This document shows, piece by piece, positions 34,295 through 42,072 of a stretch of 64,000 bases of DNA (its first letter is position 1; every line of letters starts with the position of its first letter). The position numbers were made by a program, and so were the translations under genes. The stretch comes from Paraburkholderia dilworthii. GTDB taxonomy: Bacteria; Pseudomonadota; Gammaproteobacteria; Burkholderiales; Burkholderiaceae. The DNA lies in assembly GCF_000472525.1 (NCBI RefSeq), contig NZ_AWZT01000020.1, positions 53,715 through 117,714 of the forward strand, in the 5' to 3' direction. The notes under the pieces were generated by a model that was not told the DNA's origin, did not search any database, and was given only the letters and a program-made list of their open reading frames with translations.

Positions 34295-34519
34295 GAGAGC
34301 AATTGACGTGCTGGCGTGCCGCCTTCGGGCCGGCCGCCACGGTATTCAAGGGACGTTATCTGGTGTGAGTATCGCATCTATAGCCGTCCGGCGAGACGCC
34401 GGCACCGGCGTGCCGCTGTCGCGAACCCATGCCGGACTGGCGCGCGCCGCCGTCTAGCGCGCGTTACACTCGCTGTTTTATCGCCGCACTGCGGCTTATA
34501 TCGAAGAACGGAGAACCGG

Positions 34520-35218
34520 ATGAGTTACGTCTTTGCACCGGCACCGGTGGTCGCAGTGCCGGTCGTGGGGTCCAGCGAACAATTCCCTGTGCGCCGCATC
34601 TACTGCGTCGGCCGCAATTACGAGGCGCATGCCCGCGAGATGGGACACGATCCCGACCGCGAGCCGCCGTTTTTCTTCAGCAAACCGGCGGATGCGGTTT
34701 TGTATGTCGCGCCGGACGAGACCGGCGAGCTTCCATATCCGTCGCTGTCGAAAAACCTCCACTTCGAGATGGAGCTCGTCGCGGCGATCGGCAAAGGCGG
34801 CAAGGACATCCCGGCTGACAGCGCACTGGATCACGTCTATGGCTACGCGCTCGGTCTCGACATGACGCGCCGCGACCTGCAGGCCGAGGCGAAGAAGCTG
34901 GGACGTCCGTGGGACACCGCCAAGGGTTTCGATCACTCAGCGCCGCTCGGCCCGATTTATCCTGTTTCGACAGTCGGCCACATCGCGAAGGGTGCGATCT
35001 GGCTGTCCGTCAACGGTGAAGAGAAGCAACGCTCTGACGTGTCGCAGCTTATCTGGTCGGTGGGCGAAACCATCGCCTATCTGTCGACGCTCTTCGAGTT
35101 ACAGCCGGGTGACCTGATTTTCACCGGCACGCCAGAAGGCGTCGGCGCGGTGGTGCAGGGCGATCTGATGAAAGGCGGCGTGGACGGACTAGGTGAGTTC
35201 AGCGTGCGCGTCGTCTGA
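34520..35218 (+). CDS. Fumarylacetoacetate hydrolase-family protein (fumarylpyruvate hydrolase-like)
   Basis: 232 residues from ATG 34520 (MSYVFAPAPVVAVPV). The FAH catalytic domain is clear: RRIYCVGRNYEAHAREMG, FFFSKPADAV, LHFEMELVAAIG and FTGTPEGVGAVVQGD. The acidic residues binding Mg/Ca are in HFEMEL and the LDMTRRDLQ stretch. Short FAH proteins of this type cleave fumarylpyruvate (gentisate route) or other acylpyruvates. The next gene is a maleylacetoacetate/maleylpyruvate isomerase, so together they could finish gentisate or homogentisate breakdown. The ring-cleaving dioxygenase is not in the window. Confidence 0.88.
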   Translation: MSYVFAPAPVVAVPVVGSSEQFPVRRIYCVGRNYEAHAREMGHDPDREPPFFFSKPADAVLYVAPDETGELPYPSLSKNLHFEMELVAAIGKGGKDIPADSALDHVYGYALGLDMTRRDLQAEAKKLGRPWDTAKGFDHSAPLGPIYPVSTVGHIAKGAIWLSVNGEEKQRSDVSQLIWSVGETIAYLSTLFELQPGDLIFTGTPEGVGAVVQGDLMKGGVDGLGEFSVRVV

Positions 35219-35243
35219 AGCGGTTTTCGGAGGAGACAACGAC

Positions 35244-35888
35244 ATGAAGCTCTACAGTTATTTTCGCAGCTCAGCGTCGTATCGGGTGCGTATTGCGCTC
35301 AACCTGAAGAAGCTGCCGTACGAGTATGTGCCCGTGCATCTCGTGCGCGACGGTGGCGAGCAGTTGAAGCCCGAATACCGCAAGGTCAACGTGGACGGCA
35401 TCGTGCCTACGTTGATCGACGGCCACGAGGTGATGCCGCAGTCGCTTGCCATTATCGAATATCTGGAGGAAACGCATCCGGAGCCGCCGCTCTTGCCCAA
35501 GGCGCCCGCCGACCGCGCGTATGTGCGTTCGGTGGCGTTGCAAGTGGCCTGCGAGATTCATCCGCTGAACAATCTGCGTGTGCTGAAGTATCTGAAACAC
35601 ACGCTGTGCGTGGACGACGACGCGAAAGACGCCTGGTACCGACACTGGGTCGAAGCGGGCTTTGCGACGCTTGAGGCTCATCTGGGAGGCGACGCGCGCA
35701 CCGGCAAGCTCTGTTTCGGCGACGAGCCGACATTCGCCGACGCGTGCCTGATCCCGCAGGTGTTCAACGCGCAGCGCTTCAAGGTCGATACGGCAAGATA
35801 TCCGACGATCCAGCGCATCTACGATCACGCGATGCAAATCGATGCGTTTGCCCGCGCTGCGCCGGGCGTGCAGCCGGACGCTGAATGA
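35244..35888 (+). CDS. maiA: Maleylacetoacetate (maleylpyruvate) isomerase, zeta-class glutathione S-transferase
   Basis: 214 residues from ATG 35244 with GGAGGAG just upstream. The N-terminal thioredoxin-like domain has the zeta-class motif SYFRSSASYRVRIALNLK, where S-S-x-S binds glutathione. GIVPTLIDGHEVMPQSLAIIEYLEE gives the cis-proline and gamma-Glu site (cited as VPTLIDG, PQSLAIIEYL). The all-helical C-domain ends FKVDTARYPTIQRIYD. It isomerises the cis to the trans form of the ring-cleavage product before FAH hydrolysis. Last gene before a bidirectional terminator. Confidence 0.93.
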   Translation: MKLYSYFRSSASYRVRIALNLKKLPYEYVPVHLVRDGGEQLKPEYRKVNVDGIVPTLIDGHEVMPQSLAIIEYLEETHPEPPLLPKAPADRAYVRSVALQVACEIHPLNNLRVLKYLKHTLCVDDDAKDAWYRHWVEAGFATLEAHLGGDARTGKLCFGDEPTFADACLIPQVFNAQRFKVDTARYPTIQRIYDHAMQIDAFARAAPGVQPDAE

Positions 35889-35907
35889 TCCGGACGGTGT
35901 TGTGAAC

Positions 35908-35937
35908 AAAAAAGGGCACTGAGGAGTGACCTTTTTT
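35908..35937. terminator. Bidirectional terminator between maiA and ftsY
   Basis: AAAAAAGG-G-CACT, loop GAGG, AGTG-A-CCTTTTTT. The stem has one G/A mismatch, and A- and T-runs are on both flanks, so it works for both convergent genes. Confidence 0.85.
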
Positions 35938-36059
35938 GTGGCTTGTCGGTGGACGCTCGACGCTGGCGCTTGTGCCCGCTTAGGCCCCGCGTGTGAATGC
36001 AGTCTTGCGCGCCCCTCGCGCGTGATTTTCCGCGACCATGCGCCGCGCCCAGTTTCGGT

Positions 36060-37277
36060 CTAGCCGCCTAGCAACGCATCCGAAAACTCTTCCGCGCTGA
36101 AAGGCTGCAAGTCCTCGACCTTCTCGCCGACGCCGATGAAGTACACCGGAACCGGCCGTTGCCGCGCGATAGCCGCGAGAATGCCGCCCTTGGCCGTGCC
36201 GTCAAGCTTGGTGACGATCAGGCCGGTGAGGCCGAGCGCGTCGTCGAAAGCCTTGACTTGCGCGAGCGCGTTTTGCCCCGTGTTGGCATCGATCACGAGC
36301 AACACCTCGTGCGGCGCACCTTCCTGCGCCTTCCCGATCACGCGCTTGACCTTGCGCAGTTCTTCCATCAGATGCAGTTGCGTGGGCAGACGGCCGGCGG
36401 TGTCCGCCATCATCACGTCGATTTTGCGCGCGCGCGCGGCGCCGACCGCGTCGAAAATCACAGCCGCCGGATCGCCGCTTTCCTGCGACACCACCGTGAC
36501 GTTGTTGCGCTGCCCCCAGATCGCCAACTGCTCGCGTGCGGCTGCCCGGAACGTGTCGCCGGCGGCAAGCAGCACCGACTGGTTGAAACTCTGCAGATGC
36601 TTGGCGAGCTTGCCGATGCTGGTCGTCTTGCCCGCGCCGTTGACGCCCGCGATCATCATGACCAGCGGTTGCGCGCGCCCGAGCATCAGCGAGCTTTCGA
36701 GTGGCTTGAGCAGGTCGACCAGCAACGTGCGCAGCGCCGTCTTGACCTGTTGCGGCTCCGTGAGACGCTCGGTGCGTACCTTTTCGCGTAGCGTTTCGAG
36801 CAGGAATTCGGTTGCGTCGACGCCCGCGTCGGACATCAGGAGCGCGGTTTCCAGTTCTTCGTAAAGATCTTCGTCGATCCTCGTGCCGACGAAAATGCCG
36901 GTGAGGCTCGAACTGGTTTTCGACAAGCCGGTTTTCAGGCGAGTCAGCCATGAGCGTTTTGCGTTTGCATCCTGCAAGGGCGGCGGCACGATTTCCACTG
37001 TTTCGAGCAACGATTCTTCGAAATCGGCCTCTGGCTGCGGTTCGGGCGCAATGACGGGTGCAATGACGGGTGCAATGACGGGCGCGGCGGCGGGCGGCGG
37101 CGCAATGGTTGCCGGCGCGCTGGCACTTGCAGCCGTCCCCGCAGTCTCAGCCACAGGCGGTGCGGCCGGCGCTTCGACAGCCGGTTCGTCAACCAGCCTC
37201 TCGGGCGCGGTTTGCGATTCGTCTGGCGCGTTTTCGGACTCTTTCGAACCCTTGAATCGTTTGAAAAAGCTGAACAT
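36060..37277 (-). CDS. ftsY: Signal recognition particle receptor FtsY
   Basis: 405 residues from ATG 37277 (MFSFFKRFKG). The acidic, Pro/Ala-rich A domain (about 1-100) contains three VIAP repeats encoded by a 12-base tandem repeat. The N domain follows (TRLKTGLSKTSSSLTG), then the G domain with P-loop GVNGAGKTTSIGKLA, DTFRAAAREQL, DTAGRLPTQ and TKLDGTAKGG. It is the membrane-side GTPase partner of Ffh for co-translational targeting. Divergent from rsmD, a common gene pairing. Confidence 0.97.
   Translation of the reverse strand: MFSFFKRFKGSKESENAPDESQTAPERLVDEPAVEAPAAPPVAETAGTAASASAPATIAPPPAAAPVIAPVIAPVIAPEPQPEADFEESLLETVEIVPPPLQDANAKRSWLTRLKTGLSKTSSSLTGIFVGTRIDEDLYEELETALLMSDAGVDATEFLLETLREKVRTERLTEPQQVKTALRTLLVDLLKPLESSLMLGRAQPLVMMIAGVNGAGKTTSIGKLAKHLQSFNQSVLLAAGDTFRAAAREQLAIWGQRNNVTVVSQESGDPAAVIFDAVGAARARKIDVMMADTAGRLPTQLHLMEELRKVKRVIGKAQEGAPHEVLLVIDANTGQNALAQVKAFDDALGLTGLIVTKLDGTAKGGILAAIARQRPVPVYFIGVGEKVEDLQPFSAEEFSDALLGG
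37044..37079. repeat. 12-base tandem repeat inside ftsY
   Basis: Three consecutive copies of GGGYGCAATGAC (37044-37055, 37056-37067, 37068-37079). Being a multiple of three it keeps frame and encodes repeated VIAP in the disordered A domain, so copy number can vary without disrupting FtsY. Confidence 0.85.
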
Positions 37278-37519
37278 GATCTGGCGTGGTGAGAGCGCGC
37301 GCCGATGCGCGCAGCCGGTACAGCACCGGCGGAAGCGGCAGACAGCGTTGCGATGCGGGATGCAAGGCGCTGGAAGCCGCACATTTTATCAGGCGCGCAG
37401 TCGCGCGTCGTATCGGCCGAACGGCCACGCTGGACGCGCCGCGCCCCTGTGGTAACGTTGGCGCTCCGGTCCGCTCGCGTCGACGAAGCGGACACTTTTA
37501 CTAACATTATCGAATCTGC

Positions 37520-38134
37520 ATGCCCCGTTCAGCATCTTCCCGCGCCCACGGCGCTTCGTCTAAAGGCGGCAAGCCGCGCGCCATCCGGATCATCGGCGGT
37601 GACTGGAAACGCACGCCGCTGCCTGTGCTTGACCTCGACGGCCTGCGTCCCACGCCTGACCGTGTCCGCGAAACGCTGTTCAACTGGCTCGGGCAACGTC
37701 TGGACGGCCAGCGCTGCCTCGATCTGTTCGCGGGTAGCGGCGCGCTCGGTTTCGAAGCGGCGTCGCGCGGCGCCGCGCGCGTGCTGATGGTCGAGCGGAA
37801 TGCGCGAGCCGCCGCGCAACTGCGGGCAAACCAGGAACGCCTCGCGGCGCGCATGACCGAAATTGCCGAGGCCGACGGTTTGCGCCTTGCTGCAAGTCTG
37901 CCGCCCGGTTCGTTCGACGTGGTGTTTCTCGATCCGCCGTTTGGCGCAGATGTGCTGGACAAAGCGCTCGCGCTGGCCGCTCCGCTCGTGAGCAAGGATG
38001 GTTTTTTATACGTCGAGGCTGGCGCGGCGCTCGAGCCGGGCGCGAACGAAGCGCTTGCCGGTTGGGAAGTCTTGCGCCAAGGCAAGGCCGGCGCTGTCCA
38101 CTTCCATTTGCTGCGGCGCGAAAATGAGGAATAA
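37520..38134 (+). CDS. rsmD: 16S rRNA (guanine(966)-N(2))-methyltransferase
   Basis: 204 residues. The N-terminal IRIIGGDWKRTPL and LRPTPDRVRETLFNWL are the RsmD signature. CLDLFAGSGALGFEAASRGA is the SAM-binding loop (cited as DLFAGSGALG), and FLDPPFGADV holds the DPPF catalytic motif for exocyclic amine methylation. It methylates G966 of 16S rRNA in the assembled small subunit. ATG start at 37520; a basic N-terminal tail of about 20 residues is present. It is followed by coaD, a conserved pairing. Confidence 0.95.
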   Translation: MPRSASSRAHGASSKGGKPRAIRIIGGDWKRTPLPVLDLDGLRPTPDRVRETLFNWLGQRLDGQRCLDLFAGSGALGFEAASRGAARVLMVERNARAAAQLRANQERLAARMTEIAEADGLRLAASLPPGSFDVVFLDPPFGADVLDKALALAAPLVSKDGFLYVEAGAALEPGANEALAGWEVLRQGKAGAVHFHLLRRENEE

Positions 38135-38245
38135 TGCGCCTTCCATAACAAGCGCCGGGCGGTTTGCCGTCACGCGCGCGGCCGGTGCCAATGCGTCGCG
38201 TGGACGCTTTGACGTGCCCATCTGTCTGAAGAGAGGAGAAATCTC

Positions 38246-38761
38246 ATGGTAGTCGCCGTGTACCCGGGCACGTTTGACCCGCTGACGCGCGGTCACGAAG
38301 ACCTCGTTCGGCGCGCGTCGAGCATCTTCGACACGCTGGTGGTCGGCGTCGCCGATAGCCGCAACAAGAAGCCGTTCTTCACGCTGAAAGAGCGTCTGGA
38401 TATCGCTCACGAAGTGCTCGGCCATTACCCGAATGTTCAGGTCATGAGCTTCAAGGGGCTGCTGAAGGACTTCGTGCGCAGCAATAACGCGCGAGTGATT
38501 GTGCGCGGCCTGCGCGCGGTGTCGGACTTCGAGTATGAGTTTCAGATGGCGGGCATGAACCGCTATCTGTTGCCGGACGTCGAAACCATGTTCATGACGC
38601 CGTCCGACCAGTACCAGTTCATCTCGGGCACCATCGTGCGCGAGATCGCGCAATTGGGCGGAGACGTGAGCAAGTTCGTTTTCCCGTCGGTCGAAAAATG
38701 GCTGAAGGAAAAGGTCGCGGCATTGGACCCGGACGACGGCGCATCTGCGGGGCAGCCGTAA
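38246..38761 (+). CDS. coaD: Phosphopantetheine adenylyltransferase
   Basis: 171 residues from ATG 38246, with GAGAGGAGAA upstream. Catalyses the transfer of AMP from ATP to 4'-phosphopantetheine in coenzyme A synthesis. The nucleotidyltransferase motif YPGTFDPLTRGHEDL is at residues 6-20, and the second signature EYEFQMAGMNRYL and ISGTIVREIAQLGG (the ISSTxVR-like site) follow. It sits between rsmD and a ferredoxin gene on the same strand. Confidence 0.97.
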   Translation: MVVAVYPGTFDPLTRGHEDLVRRASSIFDTLVVGVADSRNKKPFFTLKERLDIAHEVLGHYPNVQVMSFKGLLKDFVRSNNARVIVRGLRAVSDFEYEFQMAGMNRYLLPDVETMFMTPSDQYQFISGTIVREIAQLGGDVSKFVFPSVEKWLKEKVAALDPDDGASAGQP

Positions 38762-38824
38762 CCGGCGTAAACTGTCGGTTTGACGGATCAAAGCCGGCTG
38801 CGGCCGGCGTGAAGTGAGAGAAGT

Positions 38825-39082
38825 ATGGCCTTGATGATTACCGACGAGTGCATCAATTGCGACGTGTGCGAGCCCGAGTGCCCCAACGACGCAATTTCGA
38901 TGGGCCCGGAAATCTACGTGATCGACCCGAAGAAGTGCACCGAGTGCGTCGGTCATTTCGACGAACCGCAGTGTATCCAAGTGTGCCCGGTCGAGTGTAT
39001 TCCGCGCGATCCCGAGCATATTGAAACGCCGGAAGGCTTGATGGCGAAGTACCACGCGCTGCAAGCGGCAAAGAGCGCGTGA
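38825..39082 (+). CDS. fdx: YfhL-family 4Fe-4S dicluster ferredoxin
   Basis: 85 residues with two cysteine-rich clusters: CINCDVCEPECP near residue 9 and CTECVGHFDEPQCIQVCP near 39. The second cluster has the extended C-x8-C spacing typical of YfhL/Alvin-type ferredoxins with low-potential clusters. It acts as a soluble electron carrier. A conserved place after coaD is common in betaproteobacteria. ATG 38825 has GAGAGAAGT just upstream; a terminator follows the stop by 18 bases. Confidence 0.94.
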   Translation: MALMITDECINCDVCEPECPNDAISMGPEIYVIDPKKCTECVGHFDEPQCIQVCPVECIPRDPEHIETPEGLMAKYHALQAAKSA

Positions 39083-39100
39083 GATCCTGTGCTCTGGATC

Positions 39101-39136
39101 AAAAAACGGTGAGGCGCGGGCCTCGCCGTTTTTTTT
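39101..39136. terminator. Bidirectional terminator between the ferredoxin gene and hisC
   Basis: AAAAAACGGTGAGGC pairs with GCCTCGCCGTTTTTT around a short loop, one G-T wobble in the stem. A-run and T-run on either side let it serve both convergent genes. Confidence 0.92.
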
Positions 39137-39164
39137 GTGCTGACGAGATTAGCCGGTCGACCGG

Positions 39165-40244
39165 TCAACCCACGTAGGCGCCGAAAATGTAGCGCAATGC
39201 GTCGAGGAGAATCTCGCACTCGGCGTCGGTCCCGACCGAAATGCGCAAATGCTGGTCGATTCCGGGTGCCTTGAAGTGGCGCACGAAAATTTCCTTCTCA
39301 CGAAGCCGGGACACGAGCGTCGCCGCGTCGTACCCCTCGTGGCGCGCAAACAGCAGATTGGCCGCGGACGGCACTACGTCGAACCCGAGCGCGGTTAGCC
39401 CCGCGGCCAGCCGCTCGCGGCTAGCGATCACCTTCGCGCATGTGTCGCGAAACCACGCGTCGTCTTCGTACGCGGCGCGGGCGGCGGCTTGTGCAAGTCG
39501 GTCGAGCGGATAGGAATTGAAGCTGTCTTTCACGCGATTGAGCGCGTCGATCAATTCCGCATTGCCGAAGGCGAAGCCGACGCGCATGCCTGCTAGCGAG
39601 CGCGACTTGGACACTGTCTGCACGACGAGCAGATTCGGACAGCGGTCGATTAGCCCGATCGCCGACTCGGCGCCGAAGTCGACATAGGCTTCGTCGATCA
39701 CTACGACTGAGTCGGCGGTTTTCTCAACCAGGCGCTCGATCTCGGCGAGCGGCAAAGGACGTCCGGTCGGCGCGTTCGGATTCGGAAACAGGATGCCGCC
39801 GTTGGGAACGGTGTAGTCGTCGACGTTGATGGCGAAAGTGTCGTCGAGCGGAATTGTCTGGTAGTCGACCTCAAAAAGCCGCGCGTAAGTGGGGTAGAAG
39901 CTGTACGTGATGTCCGGAAACAGCAGTGGCTTGTCGTGTTTCAGCAAAGCCTGGAAGGTGAGCGCGAGCACTTCATCTGAGCCGTTGCCCGCAAACACCT
40001 GATCGGCCTGGATGCCGTGATAGGCGGCAACTGTTTGGCGCAGGTTGAGCGCGGTCGGGTCTGGATAGCGGCGCAGCGACTCGCCGGCGTCGCCGAGTTC
40101 CTGGCGGATCGCTTCGAGCACGCGCGGCGACGGAGGGTAGGGATTTTCGTTGGTATTCAGCTTGACTGGACGCTCAAGCGGCGGCTGTTCGCCCGGCACA
40201 TACGGCGTTAGGCGATGAACGATGTCACTCCAATATCGACTCAA
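39165..40244 (-). CDS. hisC: Histidinol-phosphate aminotransferase
   Basis: 359 residues from TTG 40244 (codes for the initiating Met, then SRYWSDIVH). AAAGGAG (complement of 40251-40257) is six bases upstream, fixing the start. A PLP-dependent fold I aminotransferase of histidine synthesis: NTNENPYPPSP, GNGSDEVLALTFQAL, FPNPNAPTGRPLP, VIDEAYVDF, and the PLP lysine in VSKSRSLAGMRVG. The C-terminal LRISVGTDAE binds substrate phosphate. No other his genes are adjacent, so it may be a second hisC copy. A palindromic repeat array starts directly upstream of its ribosome site. Confidence 0.94.
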   Translation of the reverse strand: MSRYWSDIVHRLTPYVPGEQPPLERPVKLNTNENPYPPSPRVLEAIRQELGDAGESLRRYPDPTALNLRQTVAAYHGIQADQVFAGNGSDEVLALTFQALLKHDKPLLFPDITYSFYPTYARLFEVDYQTIPLDDTFAINVDDYTVPNGGILFPNPNAPTGRPLPLAEIERLVEKTADSVVVIDEAYVDFGAESAIGLIDRCPNLLVVQTVSKSRSLAGMRVGFAFGNAELIDALNRVKDSFNSYPLDRLAQAAARAAYEDDAWFRDTCAKVIASRERLAAGLTALGFDVVPSAANLLFARHEGYDAATLVSRLREKEIFVRHFKAPGIDQHLRISVGTDAECEILLDALRYIFGAYVG

Positions 40245-40258
40245 AGTAGTCTCCTTTG

Positions 40259-40451
40259 TCGACCCGAGTTAGCGCTTTAGCGCTTACTCGGGTCCCATGC
40301 ACAGCGGTCGACCCAGTTAGCGCTTTAGCGCTTACTCGTGTCCCATGCACAGCGGTCCCATGCATAGCGGTTGATCGGAGTTAGCGCTCTAGCTGTGGAC
40401 TGGAGTCCGCGCCTAGGGACTTACTTCGACTTGACGCAAGGCGCTTACTCC
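40259..40451. repeat. REP-like palindromic tandem repeat array in the pth-hisC gap
   Basis: Two head-to-tail units, 40259-40307 (49 bases) and 40308-40355 (48 bases), nearly identical. Each contains the palindrome GAGTTAGCGCTTTAGCGCTTACTC-like stem-loop; in unit 1 the arms are 40263-40275 and 40280-40292 with a 4-base loop. A partial tail copy (TCCCATGCATAGCGG) is at 40356-40370. A third palindrome has arms GGAGTTAGCGC (40377-40387) and GCGCTTACTCC (40441-40451) separated by a 53-base insert, which itself contains GGACT-GG-AGTCC. The array starts two bases from the hisC Shine-Dalgarno. Confidence 0.9.
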
Positions 40452-40538
40452 TCTCTCGCACATACCAGCTACTGAAGAACCCAGACCGGACCATCTGCCC
40501 CGCTCCGCCCAAACCCGCGCCTCCGCCCGCAACACGAG

Positions 40539-41141
40539 CTACGAATTGCGATGCAGTTGCATCATCGCCCGCTCAAGCTCGCCTTTAATAATCTGCGGCA
40601 TGACTGCCAACGCGCGCTCGATCGATGCGTCGATCACGTTCTGTTCTTCGCGCCGCGGCGGTTTCAGTACGTAATTGGCCACGTCCGGCTTCGCACCCGC
40701 ACGTGCACTCTCGGGGATCAGGTCGCGCGGATGCCCAATGCCAATGCGCAGCCGCCAATATTGCTGCGACGACAAATGTGCGGTGATGTCTTTCAAGCCG
40801 TTATGACCGCCGCTGCCGCCACCCAGCTTCAGCTTCACGCTGCCGGGTGGTATGTCGAGTTCGTCATGCGCGACAAGGATCTCGTCGGGAAGAATCTTGA
40901 AGAACTGCGCCACCGCAACGACCGACTGTCCTGAGCGGTTCATATAAGTCTGCGGCTCCAGCAGGTGCACTTCCTCGCCATGGAGTCGTGCTTTTGCGTA
41001 GAAGCCGTGAAAGCGCCGCTCGTCGCGCAGCGTCGTGCCCGCTTCGCGTGCCAGTTGATCGACCAGCCAGAAGCCGGCGTTGTGGCGCGTCGCAGTGTAT
41101 TCGGCGCCCGGATTGCCGAGCCCGACGATCAGCTTGATCAT
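40539..41141 (-). CDS. pth: Peptidyl-tRNA hydrolase
   Basis: 200 residues. Releases peptidyl-tRNA that drops off ribosomes. Start MIKLIVGLGNPGAEYTATRHNAGF contains the catalytic His20 and the N-P-G-x-x-Y signature (cited as GLGNPGAEYTATRHNAG). QTYMNRSGQSV, VAHDELDIPPG with the catalytic Asp, and GGGSGGHNGLKDI follow. ATG at 41141. It lies downstream of rplY, whose terminator falls between them, and belongs to the prs-rplY-pth neighbourhood typical of proteobacteria. Confidence 0.97.
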   Translation of the reverse strand: MIKLIVGLGNPGAEYTATRHNAGFWLVDQLAREAGTTLRDERRFHGFYAKARLHGEEVHLLEPQTYMNRSGQSVVAVAQFFKILPDEILVAHDELDIPPGSVKLKLGGGSGGHNGLKDITAHLSSQQYWRLRIGIGHPRDLIPESARAGAKPDVANYVLKPPRREEQNVIDASIERALAVMPQIIKGELERAMMQLHRNS

Positions 41142-41195
41142 GATTGCGTGGGTCCATCTGGCCCGCGAACCAAACGCGGCCGGGCCGAAAAAAAC

Positions 41196-41231
41196 CGAAA
41201 AAAAACCCGCCGGGGCGAACCTCGGCGGGTC
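41196..41231 (-). terminator. Rho-independent terminator of rplY
   Basis: Minus strand: ACCCGCCG, a 10-base loop, CGGCGGGT, followed by a T-run of eight then CGG and another T-run. It lies about 60 bases after the rplY stop, before pth. Confidence 0.88.
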
Positions 41232-41291
41232 ACATCGATCGCCTCATTGAAACGGATCGAGAGGATTACTTGCTCACTGCGCGAAGTGCGC

Positions 41292-41909
41292 TTAGGCAGC
41301 CGGCGTTTCGCCTTCACCAGCAGCGGCGTCGCTTTCGGACACTGCGCCAGCCGGGATCGTTGCAGCAGCGACCACCGGATTTTCTGTTTCGACGTGAGCA
41401 ACCAGCGACACGCCTGCCGGCAGCGGGATGTCCTTAGCGTGAACCGATTGACCCGCTTCGATCTTCGCCAAGTCGACTTCGATGAATTCCGGCAGTGCCG
41501 ACGGCAGGCACTCGATTTCCAGTTCATTGACCACGTGCGAGATCACCGCGCTCGACAGCTTCACTGCCGGGTTGCTTTCCTGGTTCAGGAAGTGCAGCGG
41601 CACCTTGGTGTGCAGCTTCTTCGATGCGTCGACACGCTGAAAGTCCACGTGCAGCACGAGCTGACGGAACGGGTGGTATTGCACGTCGCGCAGCAGAACC
41701 TGTTGCGACTTGCCACCGACTTCCAGATCGAGAATCGACGAGTGGAAAACTTCTTTCTTCAGCGCGTGCCACAGCGCGTTGTGGTCCAGTTCGACCAATT
41801 GCGTTTCAGCACCAGCGCCATATACGATGCCCGGGGTCTTGCCCGAGTTACGCAGGCGGCGGCTCGCACCCGTACCTTGCAAAGAACGCTCGAAAGCGAC
41901 AACTTTCAT
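41292..41909 (-). CDS. rplY: 50S ribosomal protein L25, long CTC form
   Basis: 205 residues from ATG 41909 (MKVVAFERSLQGTGASRR). The N-terminal about 95 residues are the 5S rRNA-binding L25 domain (GIVYGAGAET, VLLRDVQYHPF, HVDFQRVDASKK). A C-terminal TL5/CTC beta-domain follows (VPLHFLNQES, SALPEFIEVDLAKIEAGQSV), then an acidic Ala-rich tail (DAAAGEGETPAA). The long form replaces the 94-residue E. coli L25 in many bacteria. GGAG lies upstream of the ATG. A terminator-like hairpin sits 36 bases before the start. Confidence 0.96.
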   Translation of the reverse strand: MKVVAFERSLQGTGASRRLRNSGKTPGIVYGAGAETQLVELDHNALWHALKKEVFHSSILDLEVGGKSQQVLLRDVQYHPFRQLVLHVDFQRVDASKKLHTKVPLHFLNQESNPAVKLSSAVISHVVNELEIECLPSALPEFIEVDLAKIEAGQSVHAKDIPLPAGVSLVAHVETENPVVAAATIPAGAVSESDAAAGEGETPAA

Positions 41910-41944
41910 TTTGAATCTCCAATGCACTGTCCGCGACCAGACAG

Positions 41945-41982
41945 TAAAAACGGGGCCCGCAAGCCGTTATGGCTGAGGCCCC
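41945..41982 (-). terminator. Terminator/attenuator hairpin between prs and rplY
   Basis: Minus strand: GGGGCC-tca-GCC-loop-GGC-ttgcg-GGCCCC followed by GTTTTTAC. It has the form of an intrinsic terminator, yet ends only about 36 bases before the rplY start, leaving little room for a separate rplY promoter. It may set the ratio of rplY to prs expression. Confidence 0.7.
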
Positions 41983-42072
41983 AGAGCTGCGGCATGAACC
42001 TTCGTTCGTTCACGCCGATTACGCAAAAGCGCGTGTGTCGCATCGAGCGATACGCCGCGCCTTCGCAAATAC

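Noticed and set aside
40259..40451. CRISPR array
   Set aside because: The units are directly adjacent with no unique spacers of regular length, are internally palindromic, and there are no cas genes in the window.
40251..40538. A small protein gene in the pth-hisC gap
   Set aside because: No frame of useful length with a ribosome site is found; the gap is explained by the repeat array plus about 85 bases of plain sequence.
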